Origin: Roseovarius sp.
Lineage (GTDB): Bacteria; Pseudomonadota; Alphaproteobacteria; Rhodobacterales; Rhodobacteraceae
Reading direction: 5' to 3'
DNA: 7,162 nt
Assembly: GCA_023260815.1 (NCBI GenBank)
Contig: JALQUE010000095.1
Span: forward strand, 1-7,162
Shown here one piece after another: positions 1 to 5,667 of this stretch (the first letter of the stretch is position 1; each line of letters starts with the position of its first letter). The position numbers and the translations under genes are program-made. The notes under the pieces are model-generated. The model ran no database searches and had not been told where the DNA came from. It saw only the letters and a list, made by a program, of their open reading frames with translations.

Positions 1-626
1 TTTCGTGGTTCTATAACTACTCCGCCTCGGGCCAGATCAGTGCGCCTGAGCGCGATTTATTCGGGATCCTGATCACCGGTCCCTCGACCGAACCTTGGGC
101 CGCCTATCTGTTCTGTCTGTTTTTCACGATCGTTTCTGCGATCATTGCGCGCAACCTGACGCGCGGGGCGGCGGGGCGCAAATGGATGGCGATCCGTGAT
201 ATGGACATCGCCGCCGAGATCATCGGGGTCAACCCGCTGAAAGCCAAGCTGAGCGCGTTTGCCATATCGGGGTTTTTCGTCGGCATCGCGGGGGCGCTTT
301 TCTTTGCGGTCTATCTTGGCGCGGTCGAGGTGGGCGAGGCCTTTGGCATCCAGAAATCGTTCCTGGTGCTGTTCATGGTCATCATCGGGGGGCTTGGCTC
401 GATCTTTGGCAGCTTTGCCGGGGCGGCGTTTCTGGTGCTGCTGCCGGTTCTGTTGAAGAACACGCTGGTGGGCGGTCTGGGCTGGCCCACTGATCTGGCG
501 GCCCATCTGGAATTCATGATCGTGGGCGGGCTGATCGTGGTCTTTCTGATCGCTGAACCACACGGTCTTGCGCAGCTGTGGCGCGTGACCAAGGAAAAAC
601 TGAGGCTTTGGCCCTTCCCGCATTAG
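1..626 (+). CDS. LivM-like permease of a branched-chain amino acid-type ABC transporter, 3' part only
   Basis: The reading frame is open from base 3 and its start lies outside the window; 207 residues are visible. This is an inner-membrane permease of the HAAT (Liv) family, which forms the translocation channel with a LivH-like partner. The visible part has about four or five hydrophobic segments (roughly residues 32-49, 82-105, 112-145 and 165-182). Between the first two lies the cytoplasmic loop GRKWMAIRDMDIAAEIIGVN (58-77), matching the LivM consensus GRxxxAIRDxxxAAxxxGxN that contacts the ATPases. The C-terminus (AEPHGLAQLWRVTKEKLRLW) is typical of LivM proteins. The gene for the substrate-binding protein follows after 85 bases on the same strand and the LivF-like ATPase comes next, so it belongs to one transport operon. 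No substrate can be read from the permease. The family call is firm; the name livM is avoided because leucine is only one possible substrate. Confidence 0.93.
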   Translation, partial: SWFYNYSASGQISAPERDLFGILITGPSTEPWAAYLFCLFFTIVSAIIARNLTRGAAGRKWMAIRDMDIAAEIIGVNPLKAKLSAFAISGFFVGIAGALFFAVYLGAVEVGEAFGIQKSFLVLFMVIIGGLGSIFGSFAGAAFLVLLPVLLKNTLVGGLGWPTDLAAHLEFMIVGGLIVVFLIAEPHGLAQLWRVTKEKLRLWPFPH

Positions 627-711
627 GGCAGGGCTTGAGGAGGAAAGACCGGGGGGCTTCAACCCGCGGCCTGATGTGCATCGGAACAACACCAAGGGAG
701 GAAATGAACCG

Positions 712-1995
712 ATGAAGATGAAACTTTTTGGCGCAGCCATGGCGGCCGTGATGGCGGCTGGCCCGGCTCTGGCGGATTTGAAAGTCGTCGATACCAGCTA
801 TCGCACCGGACCCTATGCCGCGAATGGTATTCCGTTCTCGGACGGGTATCAGGATTACTTCACCCTGCTGAACGAGCGGGACGGCGGGATCGGCGGCGAG
901 ATGGTCAATCTTGTCGAATGCGAAACCGGCTATAACACCGAGAAGGGTGTCGAATGCTATGAGGCGACCAAGGGCGACGACTCGCTTGTGTATCAGCCGC
1001 TGTCGACGGGCATCACCTATCAGCTGATCCCAAAGGCCACCGCGGACGGTATCCCGCTTCACACGATGGGATATGGCCGGACTTCGGCCAAGAACGGCAA
1101 GGTGTTCGAGTGGGTCTTCAACTATCCCGCGAACTATTGGGACGGGGCCAGCCACGCGATCACCCATATCCTGAACGAGAACAATGGTGACATCAGCGGC
1201 AAGACCATCGCTCTGGTCTACCATAACTCGGCCTATGGCAAGGAGCCGATCCGCACGCTGGAGGAGCTGAGCAAGAAGCACGGGTTCAACCTGACCCTGT
1301 TGCCGGTGGATCACCCCGGTCAGGAGCAGAAATCCCAGTGGCTGCAGATCCGTCGCGAACAGCCCGACAACGTGATCATGTGGGGCTGGGGCGTGATGAA
1401 CCAGGTGGCGATCCAGGAAGCGGTGAACATCCGCTATCCGATGGAGAACTTCATCGGTATCTGGTGGTCGGGTTCGGAAAACGACGTGAAAGCGGCGGGC
1501 GACCGGGCGAACGGCTACAAGGCGCTGACCTTCCACAACCTCGGTTCGGATTATCCTGTCTATGCAGACATCCAGAAATACGTGCTGGATGCCGGCAAGG
1601 CCGCGGGTGCGGGCGATCAGGTGGGCACGGTTCTCTATAACCGGGGCATGTATGCCGCGATGCTGGCCGCCGAGGCGATCAAGACCGCGCAGGAGATTCA
1701 TGGCACATCGGCGATCACACCCGCCATGATGCGCGACGGCATGGAAAACCTGTCGATCACCGAAGAGAAGATGACCGCTCTGGGCCTGCCCAACTTCGGA
1801 CCGGAATTCGAGGTGAGCTGCGAAAACCATGGCGGTAACGGCTTTGGCGCCGTGTCGCAGTGGAACGCGGAAGCCGGCGAATTCGTGCTGATCACCGACT
1901 ACTACCAGTCCGATCAGGAGGTCATCCAGGCGCTTGTCGCCGAGGATTCGCAGGCCTTCGCCGCCGAGAACGGTATCGAGATGCGCTGCCAGTAA
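712..1995 (+). CDS. Periplasmic substrate-binding protein of the HAAT (Liv-type) ABC transporter
   Basis: A 427-residue exported protein of the type I periplasmic-binding fold (Peripla_BP_6 / LivK class) that captures the solute for the LivM/LivF system. The N-terminus is a Sec signal peptide: MKMK, a hydrophobic Ala-rich core, then ALA before Asp22 as the likely cleavage site. There is no lipobox Cys, so it should be free in the periplasm. The mature N-lobe carries the family pattern GPYAxxGxxFxxGxxxxFxxxNxxGGIGG (about 33-62), and GKTIALVYHNSAYGK (163-177) is the usual second strand-helix element. I chose ATG 712 because GGGAGG at 696-701 sits 10 bases upstream and the signal peptide begins there. 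An in-frame GTG at 676 would add 12 polar residues before the signal peptide, which is unlikely. Four cysteines (70, 82, 370, 426) could form disulfides. The ligand is unknown; the adjacent CoA-ligase-like gene suggests a carboxylate, possibly aromatic, which is inference. Confidence 0.93.
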   Translation: MKMKLFGAAMAAVMAAGPALADLKVVDTSYRTGPYAANGIPFSDGYQDYFTLLNERDGGIGGEMVNLVECETGYNTEKGVECYEATKGDDSLVYQPLSTGITYQLIPKATADGIPLHTMGYGRTSAKNGKVFEWVFNYPANYWDGASHAITHILNENNGDISGKTIALVYHNSAYGKEPIRTLEELSKKHGFNLTLLPVDHPGQEQKSQWLQIRREQPDNVIMWGWGVMNQVAIQEAVNIRYPMENFIGIWWSGSENDVKAAGDRANGYKALTFHNLGSDYPVYADIQKYVLDAGKAAGAGDQVGTVLYNRGMYAAMLAAEAIKTAQEIHGTSAITPAMMRDGMENLSITEEKMTALGLPNFGPEFEVSCENHGGNGFGAVSQWNAEAGEFVLITDYYQSDQEVIQALVAEDSQAFAAENGIEMRCQ

Positions 1996-2015
1996 GGCGC
2001 ACGCGACATGACACC

Positions 2016-2042
2016 GGGCGCGGCGGCCAGATCGCCGCGCCT
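2016..2042 (+). promoter_or_regulatory. Intercistronic GC-rich stem-loop between binding-protein and ATPase genes
   Basis: GGCGCGGCG (2017-2025) is the perfect reverse complement of CGCCGCGCC (2033-2041), giving a 9-bp stem with a 7-base loop, extendable by G-U pairs at both ends. It begins about 20 bases after the binding-protein stop codon. No T-run follows (the next bases are CTTACCCCCC), so it is not a normal intrinsic terminator. Hairpins at this place, after the binding-protein gene in ABC operons, are known to protect the upstream mRNA and raise the binding protein over the membrane parts; that role here is inferred from position. Confidence 0.55.
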
Positions 2043-2082
2043 TACCCCCCCGGACCTTCATCCTTGGCCCTAAGGGCATGAC

Positions 2083-2086
2083 GGAG
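2083..2086 (+). promoter_or_regulatory. Ribosome binding site deciding the start of the LivF-like ATPase
   Basis: GGAG lies 6 bases before ATG 2093. The alternative in-frame ATG at 2078 has AAGGG only 1 base upstream, too close to work as a Shine-Dalgarno. This favours the start at 2093 and puts the site inside the longer reading frame. Confidence 0.5.
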
Positions 2087-2092
2087 ACACAG

Positions 2093-2917
2093 ATGCTGGA
2101 CGCAGGACGCACCGAAGAGACGCTTCTCGAAGTCAACAATATCGAGGTGATCTACAACCACGTCATCCTGGTGCTGAAAGGCGTGAGCCTGTCGGTGCCA
2201 AAGGGCGGGATCACCGCGCTTCTGGGCGGCAACGGCGCGGGCAAGACCACCACGCTCAAGGCGATTTCCAATCTGCTCAAGTCCGAACGCGGCGAGGTCA
2301 CCAAGGGCAGCATCCGCTATCGCGGCGAGCGCGTGCAGGATCTTTTGCCGTCCGATCTGGTGAAGATGGGCGTTATCCAGGTGATGGAGGGTCGGCATTG
2401 CTTCGAGCATCTGACCGTCGAGGAAAACCTGTTGACCGGCGCCTATACGCGCGGCGCGTCCAAGGGCGAGATCGACGCCGATCTGAACATGGTCTACGAG
2501 TATTTTCCGCGCCTGAAGGAGCGTCGCAAAAGCCAGGCGGGATATACGTCGGGCGGCGAACAGCAGATGGTGGCCATTGGCCGCGCCCTGATGAGCCGGC
2601 CCGAGACGATCCTTCTGGACGAGCCCAGCATGGGCCTTGCCCCGCAGCTGGTGGAGCAGATTTTCAACATCGTCAAAACGCTCAACGAGGAAGAGGGGTA
2701 TACCTTCCTTCTGGCCGAGCAGAACACCAACGTGGCGCTGCGCTTTGCGCATTACGGCTACATTCTGGAATCCGGGCGGGTGGTGATGGACGGCCCCGCC
2801 GCCGATCTGCGCGAGAACCCGGATGTGAAGGAGTTTTATCTTGGCATGTCCGACGAGGGGCGCAAAAGCTTTCGCGATGTGCGCAGCTATCGCCGCCGCA
2901 AGCGGTGGCTGAGCTGA
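2093..2917 (+). CDS. LivF-like ATP-binding protein of the HAAT ABC transporter
   Basis: A 274-residue cytoplasmic ABC ATPase that powers uptake through the LivM/LivH-type channel, normally paired with a LivG subunit. All nucleotide-binding motifs are present: Walker A GGNGAGKTT (45-53), Q-loop Gln96 in IQVMEGR, signature TSGGEQQ (152-158, Thr in place of the usual first Leu), and Walker B ILLDEP (173-178) followed by the D-loop SMGLAP. The switch position reads LLAEQN (206-211) with Gln instead of His, which is normal for LivF and separates it from LivG. The C-terminus carries the LivF-type EFYLG and then a basic tail, RRRKRWLS, longer than in E. coli LivF. ATG 2093 is chosen on its ribosome binding site; ATG 2078 would add five residues (MTETQ). 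The gap to the binding-protein stop is 97 bases and holds a stem-loop; the next gene follows after 14 bases, implying co-transcription and tight translational linkage downstream. Confidence 0.93.
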   Translation: MLDAGRTEETLLEVNNIEVIYNHVILVLKGVSLSVPKGGITALLGGNGAGKTTTLKAISNLLKSERGEVTKGSIRYRGERVQDLLPSDLVKMGVIQVMEGRHCFEHLTVEENLLTGAYTRGASKGEIDADLNMVYEYFPRLKERRKSQAGYTSGGEQQMVAIGRALMSRPETILLDEPSMGLAPQLVEQIFNIVKTLNEEEGYTFLLAEQNTNVALRFAHYGYILESGRVVMDGPAADLRENPDVKEFYLGMSDEGRKSFRDVRSYRRRKRWLS

Positions 2918-2923
2918 GGGAGG
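2918..2923 (+). promoter_or_regulatory. Ribosome binding site of the ligase-like gene, abutting the ATPase stop
   Basis: GGGAGG starts at the base after the TGA stop of the ATPase gene (2915-2917) and stands 8 bases from ATG 2932. Ribosomes finishing the ATPase would sit on this site, which suggests translational coupling. A second weaker site, AGGGA at 2964-2968, stands 8 bases before an in-frame ATG at 2977. Confidence 0.6.
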
Positions 2924-2931
2924 CCACGACC

Positions 2932-4197
2932 ATGCAAGTCAGGACCGCGCCCGCGCGGCAATCAGGGAAAGATGCGATGTCCGAGTATTTCGACGATCTG
3001 GAAACGCGCAGCGCCGATGCGCGGCAGGCGGCCATCGCCCGCGCCCTGCCCGACCAGATCGCCCGCGCGCAGGCCTTGGCGGGCTATGACGGCGCGCTGA
3101 GCGCTGTCGATGCGACGACGATCCGCAGCATCGCCGATCTGGCCCGCCTGCCGGTTCTGCGCAAGTCCGATCTTGGCCGGGCGCAGTCCGGACATGCGCC
3201 CCTGGGAGGGCTGACGACCCGCAACGCCAGCCAATTCGCCCATATCTTCCAAAGCCCCGGCCCGATCTACGAGCCGGGCGGCGACAGCCACGATTGGTGG
3301 CGCATGGGGCGCTTTCTGCATGCGTGCGGGGTGGGCAAGGGCGATATCGTGCAGAACTGTTTCGGCTATCACCTGACCCCCGCCGGCATGATCTTCGAGA
3401 ACGGTGCGCGCGCGGTCGGCGCCGCCGTTCTGCCCGCCGGGACCGGACAGACCGAGCTGCAGGCGCGTGCCGCGCATGACATTGGCGTCACCGCGTATGC
3501 CGGGACGCCGGATTACCTGAAGGTGATCCTCGACAAGGCGGCCGAGATGGGGCTGGAGCTGAAGATCACCAAGGCCGCGGTGGGGGGCGGTGCCCTGTTT
3601 CCGTCGCTTCGCCAGGAATATGCCGAGCAGGGGATTGCCTGTCTGCAGTGCTATGCCACCGCCGATCTGGGCAATATCGCCTACGAGTCCCCTGCTCAGG
3701 AGGGATTGATCGTGGATGAGGGCGTGCTGGTCGAGATCGTGACCCCCGGCACCGGCGATCCGGTTCGCCCCGGCGATGTGGGTGAGGTGGTGGTGACCAC
3801 GCTCAACCCCGACTATCCGCTGATCCGGTTTGCCACCGGTGATCTGAGCGCGGTGATGGAGGGCGAAAGCCCTTGTGGGCGCAGCAACATGCGGATCAAG
3901 GGCTGGATGGGCCGGGCGGACCAGACGACCAAGATCAAGGGCATGTTCGTGCGCCCCGAACAGGTGGCGGCCCTGGTCGCGCGCCATGACGAGATCGCCC
4001 GCGCCCGCGTCATCGCCAGCCGCGAAGGCGAGATGGATGTCATGACCGTGCAGATCGAAGCCGATGGCGGTGATCCGGAGACCTATGCCGGGTCGGTTGC
4101 CGACGCGCTCAAGCTGAAGGGCCGGGTTGAGATCGTGGCGCGTGGCAGCCTGCCCAATGACGGAAAGGTCATCGAGGATCAGCGAACCTACGACTGA
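2932..4197 (+). CDS. Phenylacetate-CoA ligase-like (PaaK family) adenylating enzyme with altered ATP loop
   Basis: A 421-residue protein (406 if started at ATG 2977) of the ANL superfamily, PaaK/coenzyme F390 synthetase branch, whose members activate a carboxylate with ATP and pass it to CoA. Family marks seen: GTGQTELQ and GTPDYLK in the N-domain, FATGDL (300-305, the A7 Asp is Asp304), GRADQTTKIKG (327-337, A8 hinge) and LPNDGK with Lys412 at the place of the A10 catalytic Lys. Odd points: where PaaK has the phosphate loop SSGTTGKPT, this protein reads QSPGPIYEPGG (107-117), and the A5 region reads YATADLG (241-247) without the usual Glu. ATG 2932 has the best ribosome binding site. However, the usual family N-terminus (MSEYFDDLETR) begins at ATG 2977, which also has a site, so the first 15 residues are doubtful. 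Fourteen bases separate it from the LivF gene, so its substrate is probably what the transporter imports (inference). I do not name it paaK because the substrate is unproven. Confidence 0.87.
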   Translation: MQVRTAPARQSGKDAMSEYFDDLETRSADARQAAIARALPDQIARAQALAGYDGALSAVDATTIRSIADLARLPVLRKSDLGRAQSGHAPLGGLTTRNASQFAHIFQSPGPIYEPGGDSHDWWRMGRFLHACGVGKGDIVQNCFGYHLTPAGMIFENGARAVGAAVLPAGTGQTELQARAAHDIGVTAYAGTPDYLKVILDKAAEMGLELKITKAAVGGGALFPSLRQEYAEQGIACLQCYATADLGNIAYESPAQEGLIVDEGVLVEIVTPGTGDPVRPGDVGEVVVTTLNPDYPLIRFATGDLSAVMEGESPCGRSNMRIKGWMGRADQTTKIKGMFVRPEQVAALVARHDEIARARVIASREGEMDVMTVQIEADGGDPETYAGSVADALKLKGRVEIVARGSLPNDGKVIEDQRTYD

Positions 4198-4250
4198 GGC
4201 GGGCTTGGGCCGAGGGGCGGTGCCGAACGATCTGGGCCTGCGCGGTTGGT

Positions 4251-4286
4251 CGCCGTTGGCGGGAGTATTTCGGGAACGATGAAAGG
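4251..4286 (+). other. Short stem followed by GGGAGTATTT...GATGAAAGG intergenic motif
   Basis: The 130-base gap between the ligase-like gene and the convergent purine phosphorylase holds no gene. Inside it CGCC-GTT-GGCG (4251-4261) forms a small stem and runs into GGGAGTATTT (4261-4270) and GATGAAAGG (4278-4286). From memory, similar GGAGTATTT...GATGAAAG strings recur between genes in Rhodobacteraceae genomes; this is recollection, not a search. It may mark a transcript end, but there is no long T-run and I cannot assign a function. Confidence 0.3.
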
Positions 4287-4327
4287 CGGGGCGCGCGGTC
4301 TTTGGGAGCCTGAGGACCTGTGGCGGG

Positions 4328-5035
4328 TCAGTCCGGAAAAGCGGCGGCGAGGGCAATCTCGACCATGGCGGAAAAGCCGGATTCGCGGTCTGCGCTGGAC
4401 ACCGCGTCGCCGGTCAGAAGATGGTCGCTGACCGTGAGCACCGACAGGGCGCGCGCGCCGTGGCGGGCGGCGAGCGTGTAGAGTTCGGCGGTTTCCATTT
4501 CGACGGCAAGGGTGCCGTGGCGTGTCATCTGGTCATTCAGGTCGGGGCGCTCGTCATAAAAGGTATCGCTGGAATAGATGCCGCCGATATGGGGGGTGAT
4601 GCCCCGGGTTTCGGCGGCATGGGCCGCGGCGCGCAGCAGGCCCCAATCGGCGCAAGGAGCGAAGCGCAGCTCGCGCATGAGGGCGGAGGAGGGGGTGCTG
4701 ATCGAACTTGCGGTCATGGCGAGAATCACGTCACGCAGCCCGACATGCGGTTGCATCCCGCCGCAGGACCCGATGCGGACAAGCGTCTTTGCCCCGAAAT
4801 CGCGCAATAGTTCGTTGGCGTAGATCGACAGGCTGGGCATGCCCATGCCGCTGCCGTGGATCGTGACGGGATGGCCGTGCCATGTTCCGGTATACCCGAG
4901 CATCCCGCGCACCGCGTTGATCCGGCGGGGGGCGTCGAGAAAGGCGTGGGCGGCCCATTCGGCGCGCATCGGATCGCCGGGCATCAGGACGGTTTCGGCG
5001 ATGTCGCCCGGGTCTGCGCCGATATGGATGGTCAT
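4328..5035 (-). CDS. deoD: Purine nucleoside phosphorylase, DeoD type
   Basis: A 235-residue cytoplasmic enzyme of the hexameric NP-I family that splits purine (deoxy)nucleosides with phosphate into base and (deoxy)ribose-1-phosphate for salvage. The active-site residues known from E. coli PNP fall at the same numbers here: His4, Gly20 and Arg24 (MPGDPMR), Arg43 (VRGMLGY), Met64, Arg87 and Ser90 (RIGSCGG), Phe159, Glu179-Met180-Glu181 (VEMET), Ser203-Asp204 (VSDH) and Arg217. Asp204 is the base-protonating residue that marks the hexameric enzymes, which accept adenine as well as 6-oxopurine nucleosides. The length matches the family. The start ATG (5033-5035) is fixed by MTIHIG, the usual N-terminus. 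It lies 8 bases after the GNAT stop and appears to use AAAGG within the last two GNAT codons as its ribosome binding site. It is convergent with the transporter operon and shows no link to it. Confidence 0.96.
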   Translation of the reverse strand: MTIHIGADPGDIAETVLMPGDPMRAEWAAHAFLDAPRRINAVRGMLGYTGTWHGHPVTIHGSGMGMPSLSIYANELLRDFGAKTLVRIGSCGGMQPHVGLRDVILAMTASSISTPSSALMRELRFAPCADWGLLRAAAHAAETRGITPHIGGIYSSDTFYDERPDLNDQMTRHGTLAVEMETAELYTLAARHGARALSVLTVSDHLLTGDAVSSADRESGFSAMVEIALAAAFPD

Positions 5036-5043
5036 GTTGGAGA

Positions 5044-5484
5044 TTACCTTTGGTATTTGATGAAGGGTGTCACGGTGGCGATCCGGTCATAAAGCTGACG
5101 GGCTTGAGTGTTGCCGTCTTGCGTCAGCCAGTAGACCGAAGGCGTGCCGTTCGCGTCAGCCGCGGCATAGACGGCTTCGATGAGTGCGCGGCCTGCGCCG
5201 TGTCCGCGCGCCGACGGATCGGTGTAGAGATCCTGTAGGTAGCACACATCCTCGATCCGCCAATTATGCGGATGGTAGATGTAATGAACGAGCCCCACGG
5301 CGCGGCCTTCGACAATGGCCAGCAGACCGTTCTGCGCGGGGCGATCGGGGTCGAGAAGGCGCTCGAACGTCGTGTCATAGACTGTGTCGGGCACGGTTGC
5401 TTCATAGAAGTCCAGATAGCCCGTCCAAAGGCGGCGCCATTGGGGTTTGTCGTCGGCCTGGATCTGGCGGATCGTGATATCCAT
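5044..5484 (-). CDS. GNAT family N-acetyltransferase
   Basis: A 146-residue cytoplasmic protein with a single GNAT fold, which transfers an acetyl group from acetyl-CoA to an amine of an unknown substrate. Motif A is clear: LQDLYTDPSARGHGAGRALI (83-102) with the pyrophosphate-binding R/Q-x-x-G-x-G/A pattern at RGHGAG (93-98). Motif B follows as N125 with ARQLYDRI (128-135), the helix that carries the usual Tyr (Tyr132). The start ATG at 5482-5484 is preceded on the minus strand by GAAGGTGA (5489-5496), with AAGG 7 bases from the start, and MDITIRQIQADD is a normal GNAT beginning. The frame stays open up to 5646, but that extension has no ribosome binding site and no GNAT similarity. It is the first gene of a two-gene unit with deoD, 8 bases apart. 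The pairing alone does not identify the substrate, and the family is too broad for a guess. Confidence 0.9.
   Translation of the reverse strand: MDITIRQIQADDKPQWRRLWTGYLDFYEATVPDTVYDTTFERLLDPDRPAQNGLLAIVEGRAVGLVHYIYHPHNWRIEDVCYLQDLYTDPSARGHGAGRALIEAVYAAADANGTPSVYWLTQDGNTQARQLYDRIATVTPFIKYQR
5047..5051 (-). promoter_or_regulatory. Probable deoD ribosome binding site inside the GNAT 3' end
   Basis: On the minus strand AAAGG spans the last two sense codons of the GNAT gene (CAA AGG, then TAA) and stands 11 bases from the deoD ATG. No better site lies in the 8-base gap. This suggests deoD translation is coupled to GNAT translation. The spacing is longer than ideal, so the site is likely weak. 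Confidence 0.4.
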
Positions 5485-5514
5485 GCTGTCACCTTCGCTT
5501 TTGGCGTCAGTGTG

Positions 5515-5530
5515 CCCCGAAATAACGGGG
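5515..5530. repeat. Small inverted repeat in the GNAT/deoD leader
   Basis: CCCCG (5515-5519) and CGGGG (5526-5530) are reverse complements around AAATAA. The repeat lies about 30 bases upstream of the GNAT start codon, in the divergent intergenic region. It could be a small hairpin in the GNAT leader or an operator half-site pair. With a 5-bp arm it may also be chance in GC-rich DNA. Confidence 0.3.
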
Positions 5531-5611
5531 ATGTGCCAGAGGCGAGTTGTCATGCCCGACCGGCATTTTTCCGCTGACCTGTTTGCCCCCGGCGCTGCGA
5601 TGGCCCATGTG

Positions 5612-5637
5612 GGGTCCACGGCCCGGACGTTGGACCC
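5612..5637. repeat. Operator-like inverted repeat upstream of the DUF4168-like gene
   Basis: GGGTCCA (5612-5618) and TGGACCC (5631-5637) are exact reverse complements with a 12-base spacer. The centres of the arms are 19 bases apart, close to two helical turns, which would suit a dimeric regulator; it could also fold as an RNA hairpin. It lies 42-67 bases before the proposed TTG start at 5679. No regulator gene is in the window. Confidence 0.35.
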
Positions 5638-5643
5638 GGGCGC

Positions 5644-5665
5644 CACGGACGCAACACGGACGCAA
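5644..5665. repeat. Perfect 11-bp tandem repeat upstream of the DUF4168-like gene
   Basis: CACGGACGCAA occurs twice with no gap (5644-5654 and 5655-5665), ending just before the ribosome binding site at 5668. The core CGGACG is also present at 5624-5629, exactly two further 11-bp periods upstream of the copy at 5646. The three cores at 5624, 5646 and 5657 therefore lie on one face of the helix. This could be a regulator-binding array or a replication-slippage duplication. Confidence 0.5.
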
Positions 5666-5667
5666 AT

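Noticed and set aside
637..648. Strong Shine-Dalgarno-like GAGGAGGAAAG after the permease stop
   Set aside because: No start codon lies at a usable distance with an open frame of any length; it is probably chance purine content.
704..715. Mini-ORF ATG AAC CGA TGA overlapping the binding-protein start
   Set aside because: It has only three codons and its ATG is too close to the GGAGG; it could at most compete weakly for ribosomes.
514..2139. 541-codon open frame on the minus strand opposite the binding-protein gene
   Set aside because: It is antisense to a clear signal-peptide-bearing binding protein, is rich in His, Arg and Asp in the way antisense frames of GC-rich genes are, has no recognisable domain, and overlaps the ends of two other genes.
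2398..2931. Upstream extension of the ligase-like reading frame into the ATPase gene
   Set aside because: The frame is open by chance inside the LivF-like gene. Its translation has low-complexity Arg/Gly/Ala content, and the family N-terminus starts only at 2932 or 2977.
2962..4356. 464-codon open frame on the minus strand opposite the ligase-like gene
   Set aside because: It is the antisense shadow of the PaaK-like gene, with no family motif and no conserved start context.
4421..4810. Plus-strand open frame opposite the purine phosphorylase gene
   Set aside because: It is antisense to deoD, whose active-site residues are all present; the plus-strand translation has no recognisable motif.
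5531..5542. Possible sigma-54 promoter (minus-strand TGGCAC before GNAT)
   Set aside because: The -12 element TTGC is not found at the required spacing; the following bases are ATCCCCGTTATT.
5485..5646. 54-residue N-terminal extension of the GNAT gene
   Set aside because: The GNAT fold starts at MDITIRQ with a good ribosome binding site; the extension has none and crosses the repeats of the intergenic region.
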